A DNA stretch of 16,553 nt, taken from Chryseobacterium glaciei (lineage in GTDB: Bacteria > Bacteroidota > Bacteroidia > Flavobacteriales > Weeksellaceae). Below, in pieces: positions 9,071-16,553 of this stretch. How positions within the stretch are numbered: the first letter of the stretch is position 1; the number at the start of each line of letters is the position of its first letter. The notes beneath the pieces were generated by a model, which was not told the origin of the DNA, made no database searches, and worked only from the letters and a program-made list of their open reading frames with translations. The position numbers and the translations under genes are program-made. The stretch lies in NCBI RefSeq assembly GCF_001648155.1, contig NZ_CP015200.1:1-16553 (forward strand), written 5' to 3'.

Positions 9071-9082
9071 CCAAGGAAAAAA

Positions 9083-9745
9083 ATGGCAATTTGCCTCTAT
9101 AATTTGATGCAAATGACAAGAAAGACTACCAGTGGCCCGATCAGGGATAAGGAAAGAACTAAAATGAAGCTTTTGACCGCGGTTGGTGTGATCTTAAAGA
9201 AAGAAGGTTTTACAGGTTTAAATGTTAGCAGGGTAGCGACAAAAGCAAATCTACACCGGAAACTCATTTACGAGTATTTTGGAGGCATGGAAAATCTTGT
9301 AAAGGAGTATCTGAACAGTAGGGATTACTGGAGTATCAGCCTCGATCAGATTGATGAAATTATCGAAGAAAGTAAGAAAGACTTCGGGAAAAAAACGGCG
9401 CTTTCTCTCTTGGAAAATCAGTTTGATTCATTAATGGCCAATGAAGAAATGCGGAAAATTATCAATTGGGGACTCAGTGAGGATCTGAAACCACTCAAAG
9501 AGCTCAATAAGGAACGGGAACGTCTGGGTGAGGAGCTATTCACTAAGATCACCGACGATTATTTTAAAGATAGTGAGAAAAATATCAGGGCAATAGAAGG
9601 AATTCTGATTGGCGGTATCTATTATCTTACCCTTCAGGCCAAGATGAGCGGTGAAACAATGTGTGGCATTGACATTAATACAGTGGAAGGCCAATTAGAA
9701 ATAAAGAAAACCCTCAAACAGATTATAGAATGGGCCTACTCGTAA
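9083..9745 (+). CDS. TetR/AcrR-family transcriptional regulator, 220 aa
   Basis: A dimeric ligand-responsive repressor by family. The N-terminal DNA-binding domain is seen at about residues 22-72: KMKLLTAVGVILKKEGFTGL (helix 1), NVSRVATKANLHRKLIYEYF (helix-turn-helix, with the usual YxYF end) and MENLVKEYL (helix 4). Residues 80-220 form an all-helical ligand and dimerisation domain with no resemblance to a named subfamily that I can support. The ATG at 9083 is favoured because AAGGA lies 5 nt upstream; ATGs at 9107 and 9113 are alternatives, and 9113 (MTRKTTSGPIRDKER) would give the more usual TetR N-terminus. No efflux or enzyme gene is adjacent, so its target is unknown. It may control itself or the secreted-protein gene, since both control regions carry the 23-bp motif. 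Confidence 0.88.
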   Translation: MAICLYNLMQMTRKTTSGPIRDKERTKMKLLTAVGVILKKEGFTGLNVSRVATKANLHRKLIYEYFGGMENLVKEYLNSRDYWSISLDQIDEIIEESKKDFGKKTALSLLENQFDSLMANEEMRKIINWGLSEDLKPLKELNKERERLGEELFTKITDDYFKDSEKNIRAIEGILIGGIYYLTLQAKMSGETMCGIDINTVEGQLEIKKTLKQIIEWAYS

Positions 9746-9874
9746 AAAATCTCCTTGGCGAAAAATATTAATTGGGTAAACTAATTTAAAATATATTTTA
9801 CTCCGTTTGGTTAGATTTTGATTGATGCTATACAGTAATTGTTTGTTGTACTTTTTTCATCTAGGGTAATTTTA

Positions 9875-9955
9875 TACATTTGAAATAATAACTTACTTTT
9901 TTTTTTCATAATTACTTTTTTTTATTGCAACCGGAAACGAATTTCCGGTTTTTTT
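9875..9955 (+). ncRNA. Candidate small RNA cassette 1
   Basis: A perfect -7 element TACATTTG (9875-9882) is followed, with no open reading frame, by an intrinsic terminator ending at 9955. A transcript starting about 7 nt after the element would be some 65-70 nt, made of a pyrimidine-rich stretch plus the terminator hairpin. The -33 position lacks a TTG, which weakens the case. It could instead be only the 3' end of the TetR transcript, whose stop codon is at 9745. Confidence 0.3.
9929..9955 (+). terminator. Intrinsic terminator downstream of the TetR gene
   Basis: A perfect 9-bp stem, AACCGGAAA (9929-9937) with TTTCCGGTT (9942-9950), has a CGAA loop and runs into seven T residues (9949-9955). 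This is a textbook rho-independent terminator. The 183 bases between the TetR stop and this stem are AT-rich and hold no gene that I can support. Confidence 0.88.
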
Positions 9956-9967
9956 ATGCGCTTTAAC

Positions 9968-9992
9968 ACTATTGCAAATAGTTGTATATTTG
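9968..9992 (+). promoter_or_regulatory. Inverted repeat next to a perfect -7 element
   Basis: ACTATT-GCA-AATAGT (9968-9982) lies 2 nt before TATATTTG (9985-9992), a perfect match to TAnnTTTG. The inverted repeat would cover the spacer region of the promoter, a usual place for a repressor site. No TTG is present at -33. Confidence 0.4.
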
Positions 9993-9993
9993 A

Positions 9994-10065
9994 ATGAAAA
10001 AATTTATTGTAACACTTTAAGTGTTTCCCATGGAGGGTGTCTAGAAAAGACATTCTCTTTTTTTT
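9994..10065 (+). ncRNA. Candidate small RNA or leader cassette 2 with an 8-codon minigene
   Basis: Directly after TATATTTG (9985-9992) comes ATGAAAAAATTT..., an 8-codon frame MKKFIVTL ending at the TAA 10018-10020. An inverted repeat AACACTT/AAGTGTT (10011-10025) follows, then a strong terminator ending at 10065. The whole unit from predicted start to terminator is about 65 nt. The ATG lies so close to the -7 element that it probably precedes the transcription start, so a small RNA is likelier than a peptide. Confidence 0.3.
10033..10065 (+). terminator. Intrinsic terminator, plus strand
   Basis: A 10-bp stem, GAGGGTGTCT (10033-10042) with AGACATTCTC (10048-10057), including two G-U pairs, has an AGAAA loop and is followed by eight T residues (10058-10065). 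It faces the PorP/SprF gene's terminator across about 70 nt. Confidence 0.75.
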
Positions 10066-10134
10066 GAGGTGTTTTTACAGTTGCCGAATTGCTCCGTTCT
10101 GTGTAGATGAAGTAGTTGTAGGGCACATTATAAG

Positions 10135-10163
10135 AAAAAAGCAAGAGAAATAATCTCCTGCTT
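10135..10163 (-). terminator. Intrinsic terminator of the PorP/SprF operon
   Basis: On the minus strand AAGCAGGAGA-TTATT-TCTCTTGCTT (one G-U pair) is followed by a T-run (A residues 10135-10140 on the plus strand). It starts about 30 nt past the PorP/SprF stop codon. Confidence 0.78.
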
Positions 10164-10194
10164 CCAACCTTTATTGTATCTATTAAATTTTTAT

Positions 10195-11088
10195 TCACTC
10201 TCTATATTTTCTGTTTAATTGATACTGCAACGCAATTTCAAATTCGCCATTGCTGTATTTTCGAAGGTCTGCGGGACCTGTCGTGTAAAGACAGAGTATC
10301 CGAAGCTGATTTTGATAGAATGTGCCGATGCCGGCGGTGACAGAGTGGGTACTGTGATACATGGCACTCATCATCAATTTATTTTCAAAGCAGATAAATT
10401 CTCCCCCGATATCTACCATGTCTTTGTAATTTTCGACACCACGATACACTGCTTTGGGCTCAATGGTGAAATTTGGGTTAGTGAATTTATAACTTACCGC
10501 AGCCATATACAATGAGCGGTCAATAGTATTTCTTCGGAGATCCCTGTTTAAAAATCGTTTTACATTAGGCAAGGCTCCCTGAACGGTTAACCGCTCGTTT
10601 CTGTAGGCAATCCCGAAATCTCCGTCTGCATACCACCTGCGGGCATTAAATTGCTGGAGACTTAGGTCGGTAGGATCACCAATAACCTTGTCATAATCGA
10701 TCCATTCATTCATAATACCACCGGAAATTCCAAAATCCAAAAAACTCTGATTGTCATTTAACGCTAAATGATAGGCGTATGTCCCTTTTATACCGGTTCG
10801 AAGGATAACACCCGCATTTTCATTGTAAAAATTAACGCCGAGCCCAATTTTCTTTCCGACTGTTCCATAGTCAGCGGTTACCGCCTGCATGGTAGGGGCA
10901 CCTTCAATTGCTGTCCATTGGACCTTGTAGCCGACATTAACTTTCCAATCCTGTTGTATTCCTGCCATGGCAGGATTTGCTAGATATTGGTTTTGAAAAT
11001 ACGTGCTTCCCATCGGATTAAGCTGCGCATAGGTTTTGCTCATTAGCAATATGCCTGCTGCGATCATAATATATTTTATCGTTTTCAT
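10195..11088 (-). CDS. PorP/SprF-family type IX secretion system membrane protein, 297 aa
   Basis: PorP/SprF proteins are outer-membrane beta-barrels that partner individual T9SS substrates carrying the gliding-type C-terminal domain and anchor or export them. The protein has a signal peptide (MKTIKYIMIAAGILLMSKTYA, cleavage before QL). The family's hallmark opening follows: FQNQYLANPAMAGIQQDWKV, then GYKVQWTAIEGAP and TADYGTVGKKIGLGVNFYNE. After that come alternating amphipathic strands to the C-terminus (FEIALQYQLNRKYRE). The length of about 300 residues is normal and the frame is unbroken. It lies 84 nt downstream of the large CHU_C surface protein on the same strand and ends at its own terminator, the usual substrate-then-partner pair. 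The symbol porP or sprF is withheld because many paralogues exist per genome. Confidence 0.92.
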   Translation of the reverse strand: MKTIKYIMIAAGILLMSKTYAQLNPMGSTYFQNQYLANPAMAGIQQDWKVNVGYKVQWTAIEGAPTMQAVTADYGTVGKKIGLGVNFYNENAGVILRTGIKGTYAYHLALNDNQSFLDFGISGGIMNEWIDYDKVIGDPTDLSLQQFNARRWYADGDFGIAYRNERLTVQGALPNVKRFLNRDLRRNTIDRSLYMAAVSYKFTNPNFTIEPKAVYRGVENYKDMVDIGGEFICFENKLMMSAMYHSTHSVTAGIGTFYQNQLRILCLYTTGPADLRKYSNGEFEIALQYQLNRKYRE

Positions 11089-11172
11089 TTCTCTTTGTTT
11101 TTAAGTAAATAGTAGGAGGGGTGAGGTAAAAAACACCTCATGCCTGCATCCTTTTTGAATAATAAATGATGA

Positions 11173-14100
11173 TTAGTGATGATCCCTGATAATGGAAATG
11201 GTTCCCCTGATAATGCCCAGACCGTTTCCCATGTCTATCACATAGATATAGGCATCTTCATTGAGCTGTTTTCCACTCCACGTGCCATCCCAATTGTTGT
11301 TATAGCCGATTTTGCTGTACACCAAGCGTCCCGCACGGTCATAAATACTTACTTTGTTATTGGGATATTGCTCAATATTTCTGATGATCCAGGTGTCATT
11401 TTTCCCGTCTCCATTAGGCGTAACAACATTATTGGGGATTAAAGCACTTACTTCAGAAACTTCTATCAACAGATCCATTACCTCAGTGCATCCACTGGAA
11501 TTGGTAACAATAGCTGTATAGGTCGCAGTTACGGAAGGCTTGATCTGAATCGTACCTGTATTCTGCCCGCTGATAATATTGGGTCCGATCCAGGCATAGC
11601 TTGTTCCTCCTGTTGCAGTCAGGGAAGCGCTTTGCCCTTTTGAAATTGCCGTTCCGGCACTGCTTGTTATTGTAATGACAGGTAAGTCATTAATGGTAAT
11701 TATCGTGGTTGTTTTGGATTCTATAGAACCATCCATATACGTATACGTAATGATATAACGCCCTGCTAAACTCTTTGATAAATCAATGGTGCCGGTTAAT
11801 TCATCAATTTTCAAAGCAGATGAATTGGCTGTATATTTTCCACCTGCCGGTCCTGTTCGAGCGATATTGACGGTACCAATGGCACAGTAATCCAGTAAGG
11901 GATAGTTGATTGCTGCGGGCGTAGAATTTATCCTTATTGTGGTGCTTATATTGGAAGAACAAAACCCGTTGGTAAAGGTGTAAGTAACCTGGTATAGCTG
12001 GTCTGGTACACTATGTTCCAAATCGAGGGTTCCTGTTGCAGCATCAATGATGAGTCCCACAGGAGAGGCAGTGTAAACTCCTCCGGTCTGACCAGTTTGA
12101 ATTACCTCAGTGGTACCAATTGCCTGAAATTCATTTGAGCTGTAACGAATGGCAGCTGTGGGAAGTATTGGTTGCGGATTTATGGTGATGTAAACCGGTT
12201 CGCTTGTACATCCTTCCGCATTTTGAGCAGTTATTGAATATACTCCCTCGGCTAAGTCATAATGGGCGTTTATAGAATAGGTACCAGCATTAATACTATA
12301 TGTTACTCTTTCCTTTGGGGTAATATCAATGCTGCCTGTTGCATGGGTACAGGTAGGCTGTGATACGGTAACTATGGGTGCGGCGAGATTTTCAAAAGTT
12401 ACTTCAACTTCTTTTACAGCACTCTCGCAGGCATTATCTCCTTTAACCGTTACCCAATACGATCTTTTGGTAACGGGTGAAACCTGAAAAGTCGCACCTG
12501 TACCTAACGTATGGTGCTGCGAAACATCATCATACCAGGTAAAAAAAGGATGTATTATGGTGCTGGAAATGGATAAGGCTGCTGTTAAAATCATGCTTTT
12601 TTTTCCACTGCAATTATTTACACTTGGTGCAATAATGTCTCCTGCATCTGCTTTTGGATTAGATTGGATCACAATATCATCGGTCACTGAGCAGTTTTCA
12701 CCATATTCAACTTTTATGCGGTATGTTCCGCCTGTTGAAATGGTTTGTTTAATTTCGTTTCCCAACATCTCGCCTGTGCCCGCATTGCTCCATTGAACCT
12801 TCGAATTGATCCCCGGCATAAAGGCACTGCCGTCTAAAACGATAGGAAGCTTGCTACTGCAAAGTGTTATATCCGGACCCAGTACACCGATTCCCGTTCC
12901 GGGATTAGGTTGAAAAACAATACCCGTATTATTGCCTGCATTGGTACTTTGTGGTAAAATGACAAAAGGGGTGCAGGCTGCATCGATATCTTTTATGGAT
13001 ATAAAGTTAAATACGGCACTGCTGTCTTTTAAACAAATACCCGCCTTACTGCCTGCAACGGTAGATTGTAGCTGCACTGTGGCGCAATTGGTACCGCTCA
13101 TTTGCAGGGTCTTTTCAACGGTAATGGTTTTTCCTGCCTCAATTTGATACGTGGAATTTTTAGAAGCAAAAATTAACTCACTAACAGAAATGGCACCATA
13201 CAGAGAATTGTTTTGATTCGCGGCGGCATCAAAGGTTATGGAATGATAAACGGCACCGTCTTTTCCTTTAAACTCATTGGCAGACCCGATTAGATAAATG
13301 TGGCTTGTTCCTGCATCCAAATCATCACTGGTATATGACCAGCCTTCATTGCCGTAACTTAAATAAATTCTGGAAGCGCCGAGTAGTAGAGACCGCGATT
13401 CATTGGTAGAAGCTCCGTTAAAAGAAAGAGCGGTAACGGTTTTTCCGTTTGTATTGAGCCTTCCTTTTAAGAAATTGATCCTTGAATTGGTGGTAAAGTC
13501 ATCGGTAAAAGTATAACTTCCGGAAGCTGAAAAATTAACATCATAATTATTACCGACAACAGCACCATTGGTGGTGATCGTTTTCCCCTGTTCTTCGGAA
13601 AGGAAATCAATCCCTCCGTTGTGCGATAGATTAGATTGAAGCGTTATGGAACCGTAACAGGATAATGTGCCCCCAATTGTCGGTGTACCCTTTACGCCCT
13701 TCCAGGTCATATCGTGGAACGCTGCATTTCCTCTAATATTTATAATAGGACTTTCTCCTGAATACTGATTGAAGAAAACATTATCAAAACGGGTAGGGGT
13801 ACAAGAACTGCCTGATGTGGCTCCATCGCTGTTGGTGGTCCAGTGCGCAGGATCGTCCCAGTTTCCACTGCCCCCGATCCAATAGAGGTTTTTTGCGGCA
13901 GGGGTTGAAAAGATCCAGCCACTGTTATTTCCCATATCTACACCTTCTGACCTATAGCTAGCTCCTCCGGTAACTGTTATACCGCTTACTCTTACATGGC
14001 TTACATGAATATCGGAAGTACATTTAATGACTGCTTTTTGGGTAGTAGAGCAGGCTGTGCCAGAAGACATACAATTATTATCAAAATCCCAGCTTCCACA

Positions 14101-15420
14101 GGAAGAATTGCTGATCAGCTGGTTTACAGTCTGCGTAGAACCCACCATCAAATGGCTGTTTTTATTCGTTCCAAGGGTAAGGATATTGAAAATGTTTGAT
14201 CCATTAATACTGGATTCACCTGCAAAAGTTACGGTATTGAAGGTATTACCGCTGGTGGTGTCGTATCCAAATATTTTGGCAGGTAATGCGGTATTTTTAA
14301 AGTGAAGATCATTAAAGATAAGTCCAGGAGCTGATCTGAATTCGTAATTTTTCACTCCGCCACCTGATGAATTTGAAGCTGGCATTTCGCCTGTTAGATT
14401 AATGGTACTGGTCCCTGCATCCAGTTTTTTAATTGATCCGCCGTTCCAATATCCACTGATATTTAGGGTTGATGATCCTAAAATTAAAATGGGGTTTACG
14501 CCTGACGGGTCGTATTCGGACTCATAATTTTCAGCAGTAATGGTTTGGCTGCCTGTATCAAAAGTACCATTGATTACCCCGAAATTCTTTACATTAAAGG
14601 TGTCGGACAAAAGCCATTTTCCGGAGGTATTATTAAAAAATACGCCTTTGTTTGATTGATTAGCTGCACTATAATACAATTTTGTGCCATGCGTGGTGAT
14701 GGTATTCCCGGAATTCCCACCATTAAAATTGACCCTCTCCACATTGAAATCCATTCCTGTCTGTAAAATGAGTGAACCTCCAATAGTAAGTGGATTTTCA
14801 AGCAGACCTTTTAAAATATGGGTATTTCCAACGACCTCTTCCCATGTCATATTATTACAGTTGGCAGGGATGTCAAGATTTACGATATAATCAGTTCCAG
14901 AATACCGGTTAAAGAAAACATTGTCAATACTGCCGGGTAAACATCCGCCACCGATACCGGAGGTACCATCCGCGCTCAATGACCAATGGGCAGGATCACT
15001 CCAATTACCTGATCCGCCGATCCAATAGAAGTTATGTGCTGTTACCGGGCTGATTGAAACATTTAAATTATTTCCCCCATCGAATCCATCGGTAACGCTT
15101 AAAGCAGCACCGGACACGTTAATATCCGTTATTTTAGCATTGGTAATTGTTGTAGGATTTAATAGATTTAATCTTGCCCTTGTACCGGATAGGTAGGAGC
15201 TGATCTCCAATAAACCGGCACACGCAGGCCCTGTAATCAAGAGTTTTTCAAGCTTAACTTCCATATTTGTTCCTAACACAAACTTCTTTGAAGCTGCCAG
15301 ATTTAGTGTGGTGATCTTTAATGGAGTTGGGTTACCTGCGGGATTAATAGAACCTCCACCTGCAAAAGTTAAAGTATTAAAGGTGCATGGAGTCGTTGTA
15401 CTGTATGCGACTGAAGTCAA
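11173..15420 (-). CDS. Giant T9SS-exported surface protein with CHU_C gliding-motility C-terminal domain (intact 3' part)
   Basis: The uninterrupted 1,415-codon end of a larger adhesin-like gene. The frame stays open up to 15576, so the TTG at 15418-15420 is not a real start. From the N-terminal side it has two units opening YWIGGSGNW (Y codons at 15025-15027 and 13882-13884), each rich in beta-forming Asn/Ser/Thr/Gly and running DNVFF..YSG, MTW, ITT.G and LDAGTS. Next come Ig/PKD-like segments, a SprB-repeat-like stretch (QPTCTHATGSIDIT, about 12205-12362), two related ~80-residue repeats (about 11690-12163), and a CHU_C domain (VVTPNGDGKNDTW to the end), the type B T9SS sorting signal. It is probably a cell-surface or secreted adhesin anchored with the help of the adjacent PorP/SprF protein. 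Its ligand is unknown. Confidence 0.9.
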   Translation of the reverse strand: MTSVAYSTTTPCTFNTLTFAGGGSINPAGNPTPLKITTLNLAASKKFVLGTNMEVKLEKLLITGPACAGLLEISSYLSGTRARLNLLNPTTITNAKITDINVSGAALSVTDGFDGGNNLNVSISPVTAHNFYWIGGSGNWSDPAHWSLSADGTSGIGGGCLPGSIDNVFFNRYSGTDYIVNLDIPANCNNMTWEEVVGNTHILKGLLENPLTIGGSLILQTGMDFNVERVNFNGGNSGNTITTHGTKLYYSAANQSNKGVFFNNTSGKWLLSDTFNVKNFGVINGTFDTGSQTITAENYESEYDPSGVNPILILGSSTLNISGYWNGGSIKKLDAGTSTINLTGEMPASNSSGGGVKNYEFRSAPGLIFNDLHFKNTALPAKIFGYDTTSGNTFNTVTFAGESSINGSNIFNILTLGTNKNSHLMVGSTQTVNQLISNSSCGSWDFDNNCMSSGTACSTTQKAVIKCTSDIHVSHVRVSGITVTGGASYRSEGVDMGNNSGWIFSTPAAKNLYWIGGSGNWDDPAHWTTNSDGATSGSSCTPTRFDNVFFNQYSGESPIINIRGNAAFHDMTWKGVKGTPTIGGTLSCYGSITLQSNLSHNGGIDFLSEEQGKTITTNGAVVGNNYDVNFSASGSYTFTDDFTTNSRINFLKGRLNTNGKTVTALSFNGASTNESRSLLLGASRIYLSYGNEGWSYTSDDLDAGTSHIYLIGSANEFKGKDGAVYHSITFDAAANQNNSLYGAISVSELIFASKNSTYQIEAGKTITVEKTLQMSGTNCATVQLQSTVAGSKAGICLKDSSAVFNFISIKDIDAACTPFVILPQSTNAGNNTGIVFQPNPGTGIGVLGPDITLCSSKLPIVLDGSAFMPGINSKVQWSNAGTGEMLGNEIKQTISTGGTYRIKVEYGENCSVTDDIVIQSNPKADAGDIIAPSVNNCSGKKSMILTAALSISSTIIHPFFTWYDDVSQHHTLGTGATFQVSPVTKRSYWVTVKGDNACESAVKEVEVTFENLAAPIVTVSQPTCTHATGSIDITPKERVTYSINAGTYSINAHYDLAEGVYSITAQNAEGCTSEPVYITINPQPILPTAAIRYSSNEFQAIGTTEVIQTGQTGGVYTASPVGLIIDAATGTLDLEHSVPDQLYQVTYTFTNGFCSSNISTTIRINSTPAAINYPLLDYCAIGTVNIARTGPAGGKYTANSSALKIDELTGTIDLSKSLAGRYIITYTYMDGSIESKTTTIITINDLPVITITSSAGTAISKGQSASLTATGGTSYAWIGPNIISGQNTGTIQIKPSVTATYTAIVTNSSGCTEVMDLLIEVSEVSALIPNNVVTPNGDGKNDTWIIRNIEQYPNNKVSIYDRAGRLVYSKIGYNNNWDGTWSGKQLNEDAYIYVIDMGNGLGIIRGTISIIRDHH
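11176..11445 (-). other. CHU_C (type B) T9SS C-terminal sorting domain
   Basis: The last ~90 residues read LIPNNVVTPNGDGKNDTW, IYDRAGRLVYS, WDGTWSGKQLNEDAYIYVIDM and GTISIIRDHH. The order TPNGDGxND, then NRxG-like, then NWDGT, then a Tyr-rich strand is the gliding-motility-associated C-terminal domain (PF13585/TIGR04131 type). Confidence 0.93.
11690..12163 (-). repeat. Two tandem ~80-residue repeats in the surface protein
   Basis: The repeats share AIGTxxxxxTGxxGGxYTAxxxxLxID(A/E)xTGTxDLxxS and a terminal YxxTYTxxxG stretch. One lies at about 11925-12163 and the other at about 11690-11924. Boundaries are approximate. Confidence 0.7.
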
Positions 15421-16131
15421 CGTTGAACTTCCTTCTGTATTGGTAAAAGCTACATTATTATAATCCAGCCCTGAATGATAATAAAAATGGGCTCCTTTTG
15501 AGAGTATATTGATTTGACTTTTACCTGCATTCAGAGTGATTGCCGGACCGCCATAACTGATATAGGCCAGTTTCGGTTAACAGTTATAATGGAATTTCCG
15601 AGCGTTAATGTGCGGGCACCTGTGCCTTTATCTAATGGACCGAAATTCTTTAGTGTTAAAGGCTGGTTGTTGGTATTTAAGTTGCCATTCGTAAAATTGA
15701 GATCATTGGCCGGACTAGAAAATTTATCATTAAGAATCCATCCCCCGATACCTGAAAAGGTAGTGTTTCCCTGAATCTTTACGTCGTTTGAGGTGAGGAT
15801 ATTTCCAATATTTGTACTCCTGTAATTGGTAACCGCAACCTGATAGAGCATACCCGTCTGCCAAACACTTGATCCAAAAATATTCAGTGTGTTTGATGCG
15901 TTGGCTGAATTAAATAAAGGTGTGCCCGCAACACCGTTCCAGGTGATATTGTTGCATTCGGCAGTTGTTGTATTCACGGTCACCGGAGATGCGGAAGAGA
16001 TTGCGCCGGAAAATTGATTAAAAAATATTATCGTTTCTGGTGGGTAGACATCCTGCTGAAATTGATGTTCCATCGCTGTTGGTAGTCCAGTGCGAAGGAT
16101 CTGTCCAATTACCGCCGCCACCGATCCAATA
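13756..16131 (-). repeat. YWIGGxGNW-headed repeat units, three headers
   Basis: Three headers share YWIGG(S/G)GNWxDPxHW, then a short Gly/Ser stretch, Cys, Pro, DN(V/I)FFN(Q/R)(Y/F)SG, at 16005-16131, 14896-15027 and 13756-13884. The header starts are 1,104 and 1,143 nt apart, so each unit is about 370-380 residues. Each header is preceded by a G(N/G)NxGWxF-type junction and followed by MTW/ITW, ITT/ILT and LDAGTS-type motifs. Confidence 0.8.
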
Positions 16132-16553
16132 TAAGTTTTTAGAGGAAGTCGTAAAGGTCCAGCCTGTATTCCCGCCCATGTCCAGACTGTTATTGGCTAA
16201 AAATGGTCCAGCCCCGCGGTTTTGATATTAGTAATCGCAGCGTTCGTTACCGTAATTGGATTCGGGCTTGTCAATGTTGATGCCCTTCCATATCCGGTTA
16301 ACTCCCATTTGCTTTGGCAATCGGGGTATTGTCGGTTATGGAATTAATGGTCTGGTTAGCCATTTGGTATTTCCGCCATTCCCAAGCACCAGCTGATTGA
16401 TTACATTTGAAGTGGAAATGCACCCCATGAAGCGAAGGTAATTTTATTGAAAGTCATGTTGCCCTGCGCGATAGATGGTCTGTTGTAACCCATCGGAATC
16501 GCTGTACTGGTAAAAGCTACATTATAATAAACATGGCCATTTTTTCCATAAAA
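15531..16553 (-). pseudogene. Upstream part of the giant surface protein, frameshifted and cut by the window edge
   Basis: This is the same gene continuing upstream. The clearest piece reads TTTAECNNITWNGVAGTP, WQTGMLYQVAVTNYRST, GGWILNDKFSSPANDLNFTN and TLTLGNSIITVNRNW, which parallels the downstream units (MTWEEVVGNT, GKWLLSDTFNV). The first repeat header (LYWIGGGGNWTDPSHWTTNS) sits in another frame at about 16025-16137, and a further unit end (NVINQLVLGNGGNTKW, then VYYNVAFTST) lies beyond. The frame changes near 15565 (GGCC), 16021 (a T run on the coding strand), 16215 (CGCGGGG) and at least once between 16330 and 16440. The 5' end and signal peptide lie outside the window. The damage is probably consensus error, since coding sense is kept throughout. 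Confidence 0.8.

Noticed and set aside
10004..10198. Minus-strand 64-codon frame after the PorP/SprF gene
   Set aside because: It starts at a GTG overlapping the PorP/SprF stop and reads straight through that operon's terminator and the opposing one. It has no recognisable composition.
15418..15420. TTG as the start codon of the giant surface protein
   Set aside because: The frame is open to 15576 and homologous repeat sequence continues upstream in another frame. The real start lies beyond the window.
1..16553. CRISPR array, tRNA, rRNA or transposase
   Set aside because: I looked for regularly spaced short repeats, tRNA-like cloverleaves and transposase motifs on both strands and found none.

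Overview
The window looks like DNA from a Bacteroidota bacterium, probably the Sphingobacterium/Pedobacter side of the phylum (the genus level is inference). The support is a type IX secretion (T9SS) pair of genes (a PorP/SprF-like membrane protein and a large surface protein ending in a gliding-motility C-terminal domain), a Bacteroidota histone H1-like gene, and TAnnTTTG-type -7 promoter elements.

Region 1 (1-7844) is a piece of an integrative conjugative element or similar mobile island. It holds the 3' part of a type IA topoisomerase III gene (topB), a small histone H1-like gene on the opposite strand, a DUF1896-family gene, and a very large gene encoding a methyltransferase-like domain joined to an SF2 helicase (DarB-like, about 1,795 codons). 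These are DNA-handling genes commonly carried together on Bacteroidota conjugative elements. topB, the DUF1896 gene and the first 3.9 kb of the methylase-helicase gene are cut by many one- or two-base indels, yet the amino acid sequence stays readable across them.

Region 2 (7845-10190) is a regulatory and accessory stretch. It has a stand-alone CheY-like receiver on the minus strand, a 79-residue secreted protein of unknown function, a TetR-type regulator, two copies of a 23-bp motif, and two short promoter-to-terminator cassettes that could make small RNAs of about 65-75 nt.

Region 3 (10135-16553, minus strand) is the T9SS pair. A huge repetitive surface protein enters from beyond the right edge and ends in a CHU_C sorting domain, and 84 nt downstream lies its likely partner, a PorP/SprF-family protein, followed by a good intrinsic terminator. 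The surface protein is built from ~370-residue units opening with YWIGGxGNW.

The frameshifts lie in positions 1-6380 and 15560-16553, while the 9 kb between is clean. Two unrelated genes at opposite ends carry the same kind of damage. This fits low consensus quality near contig ends better than real gene decay, so the broken genes may be intact in the living organism.
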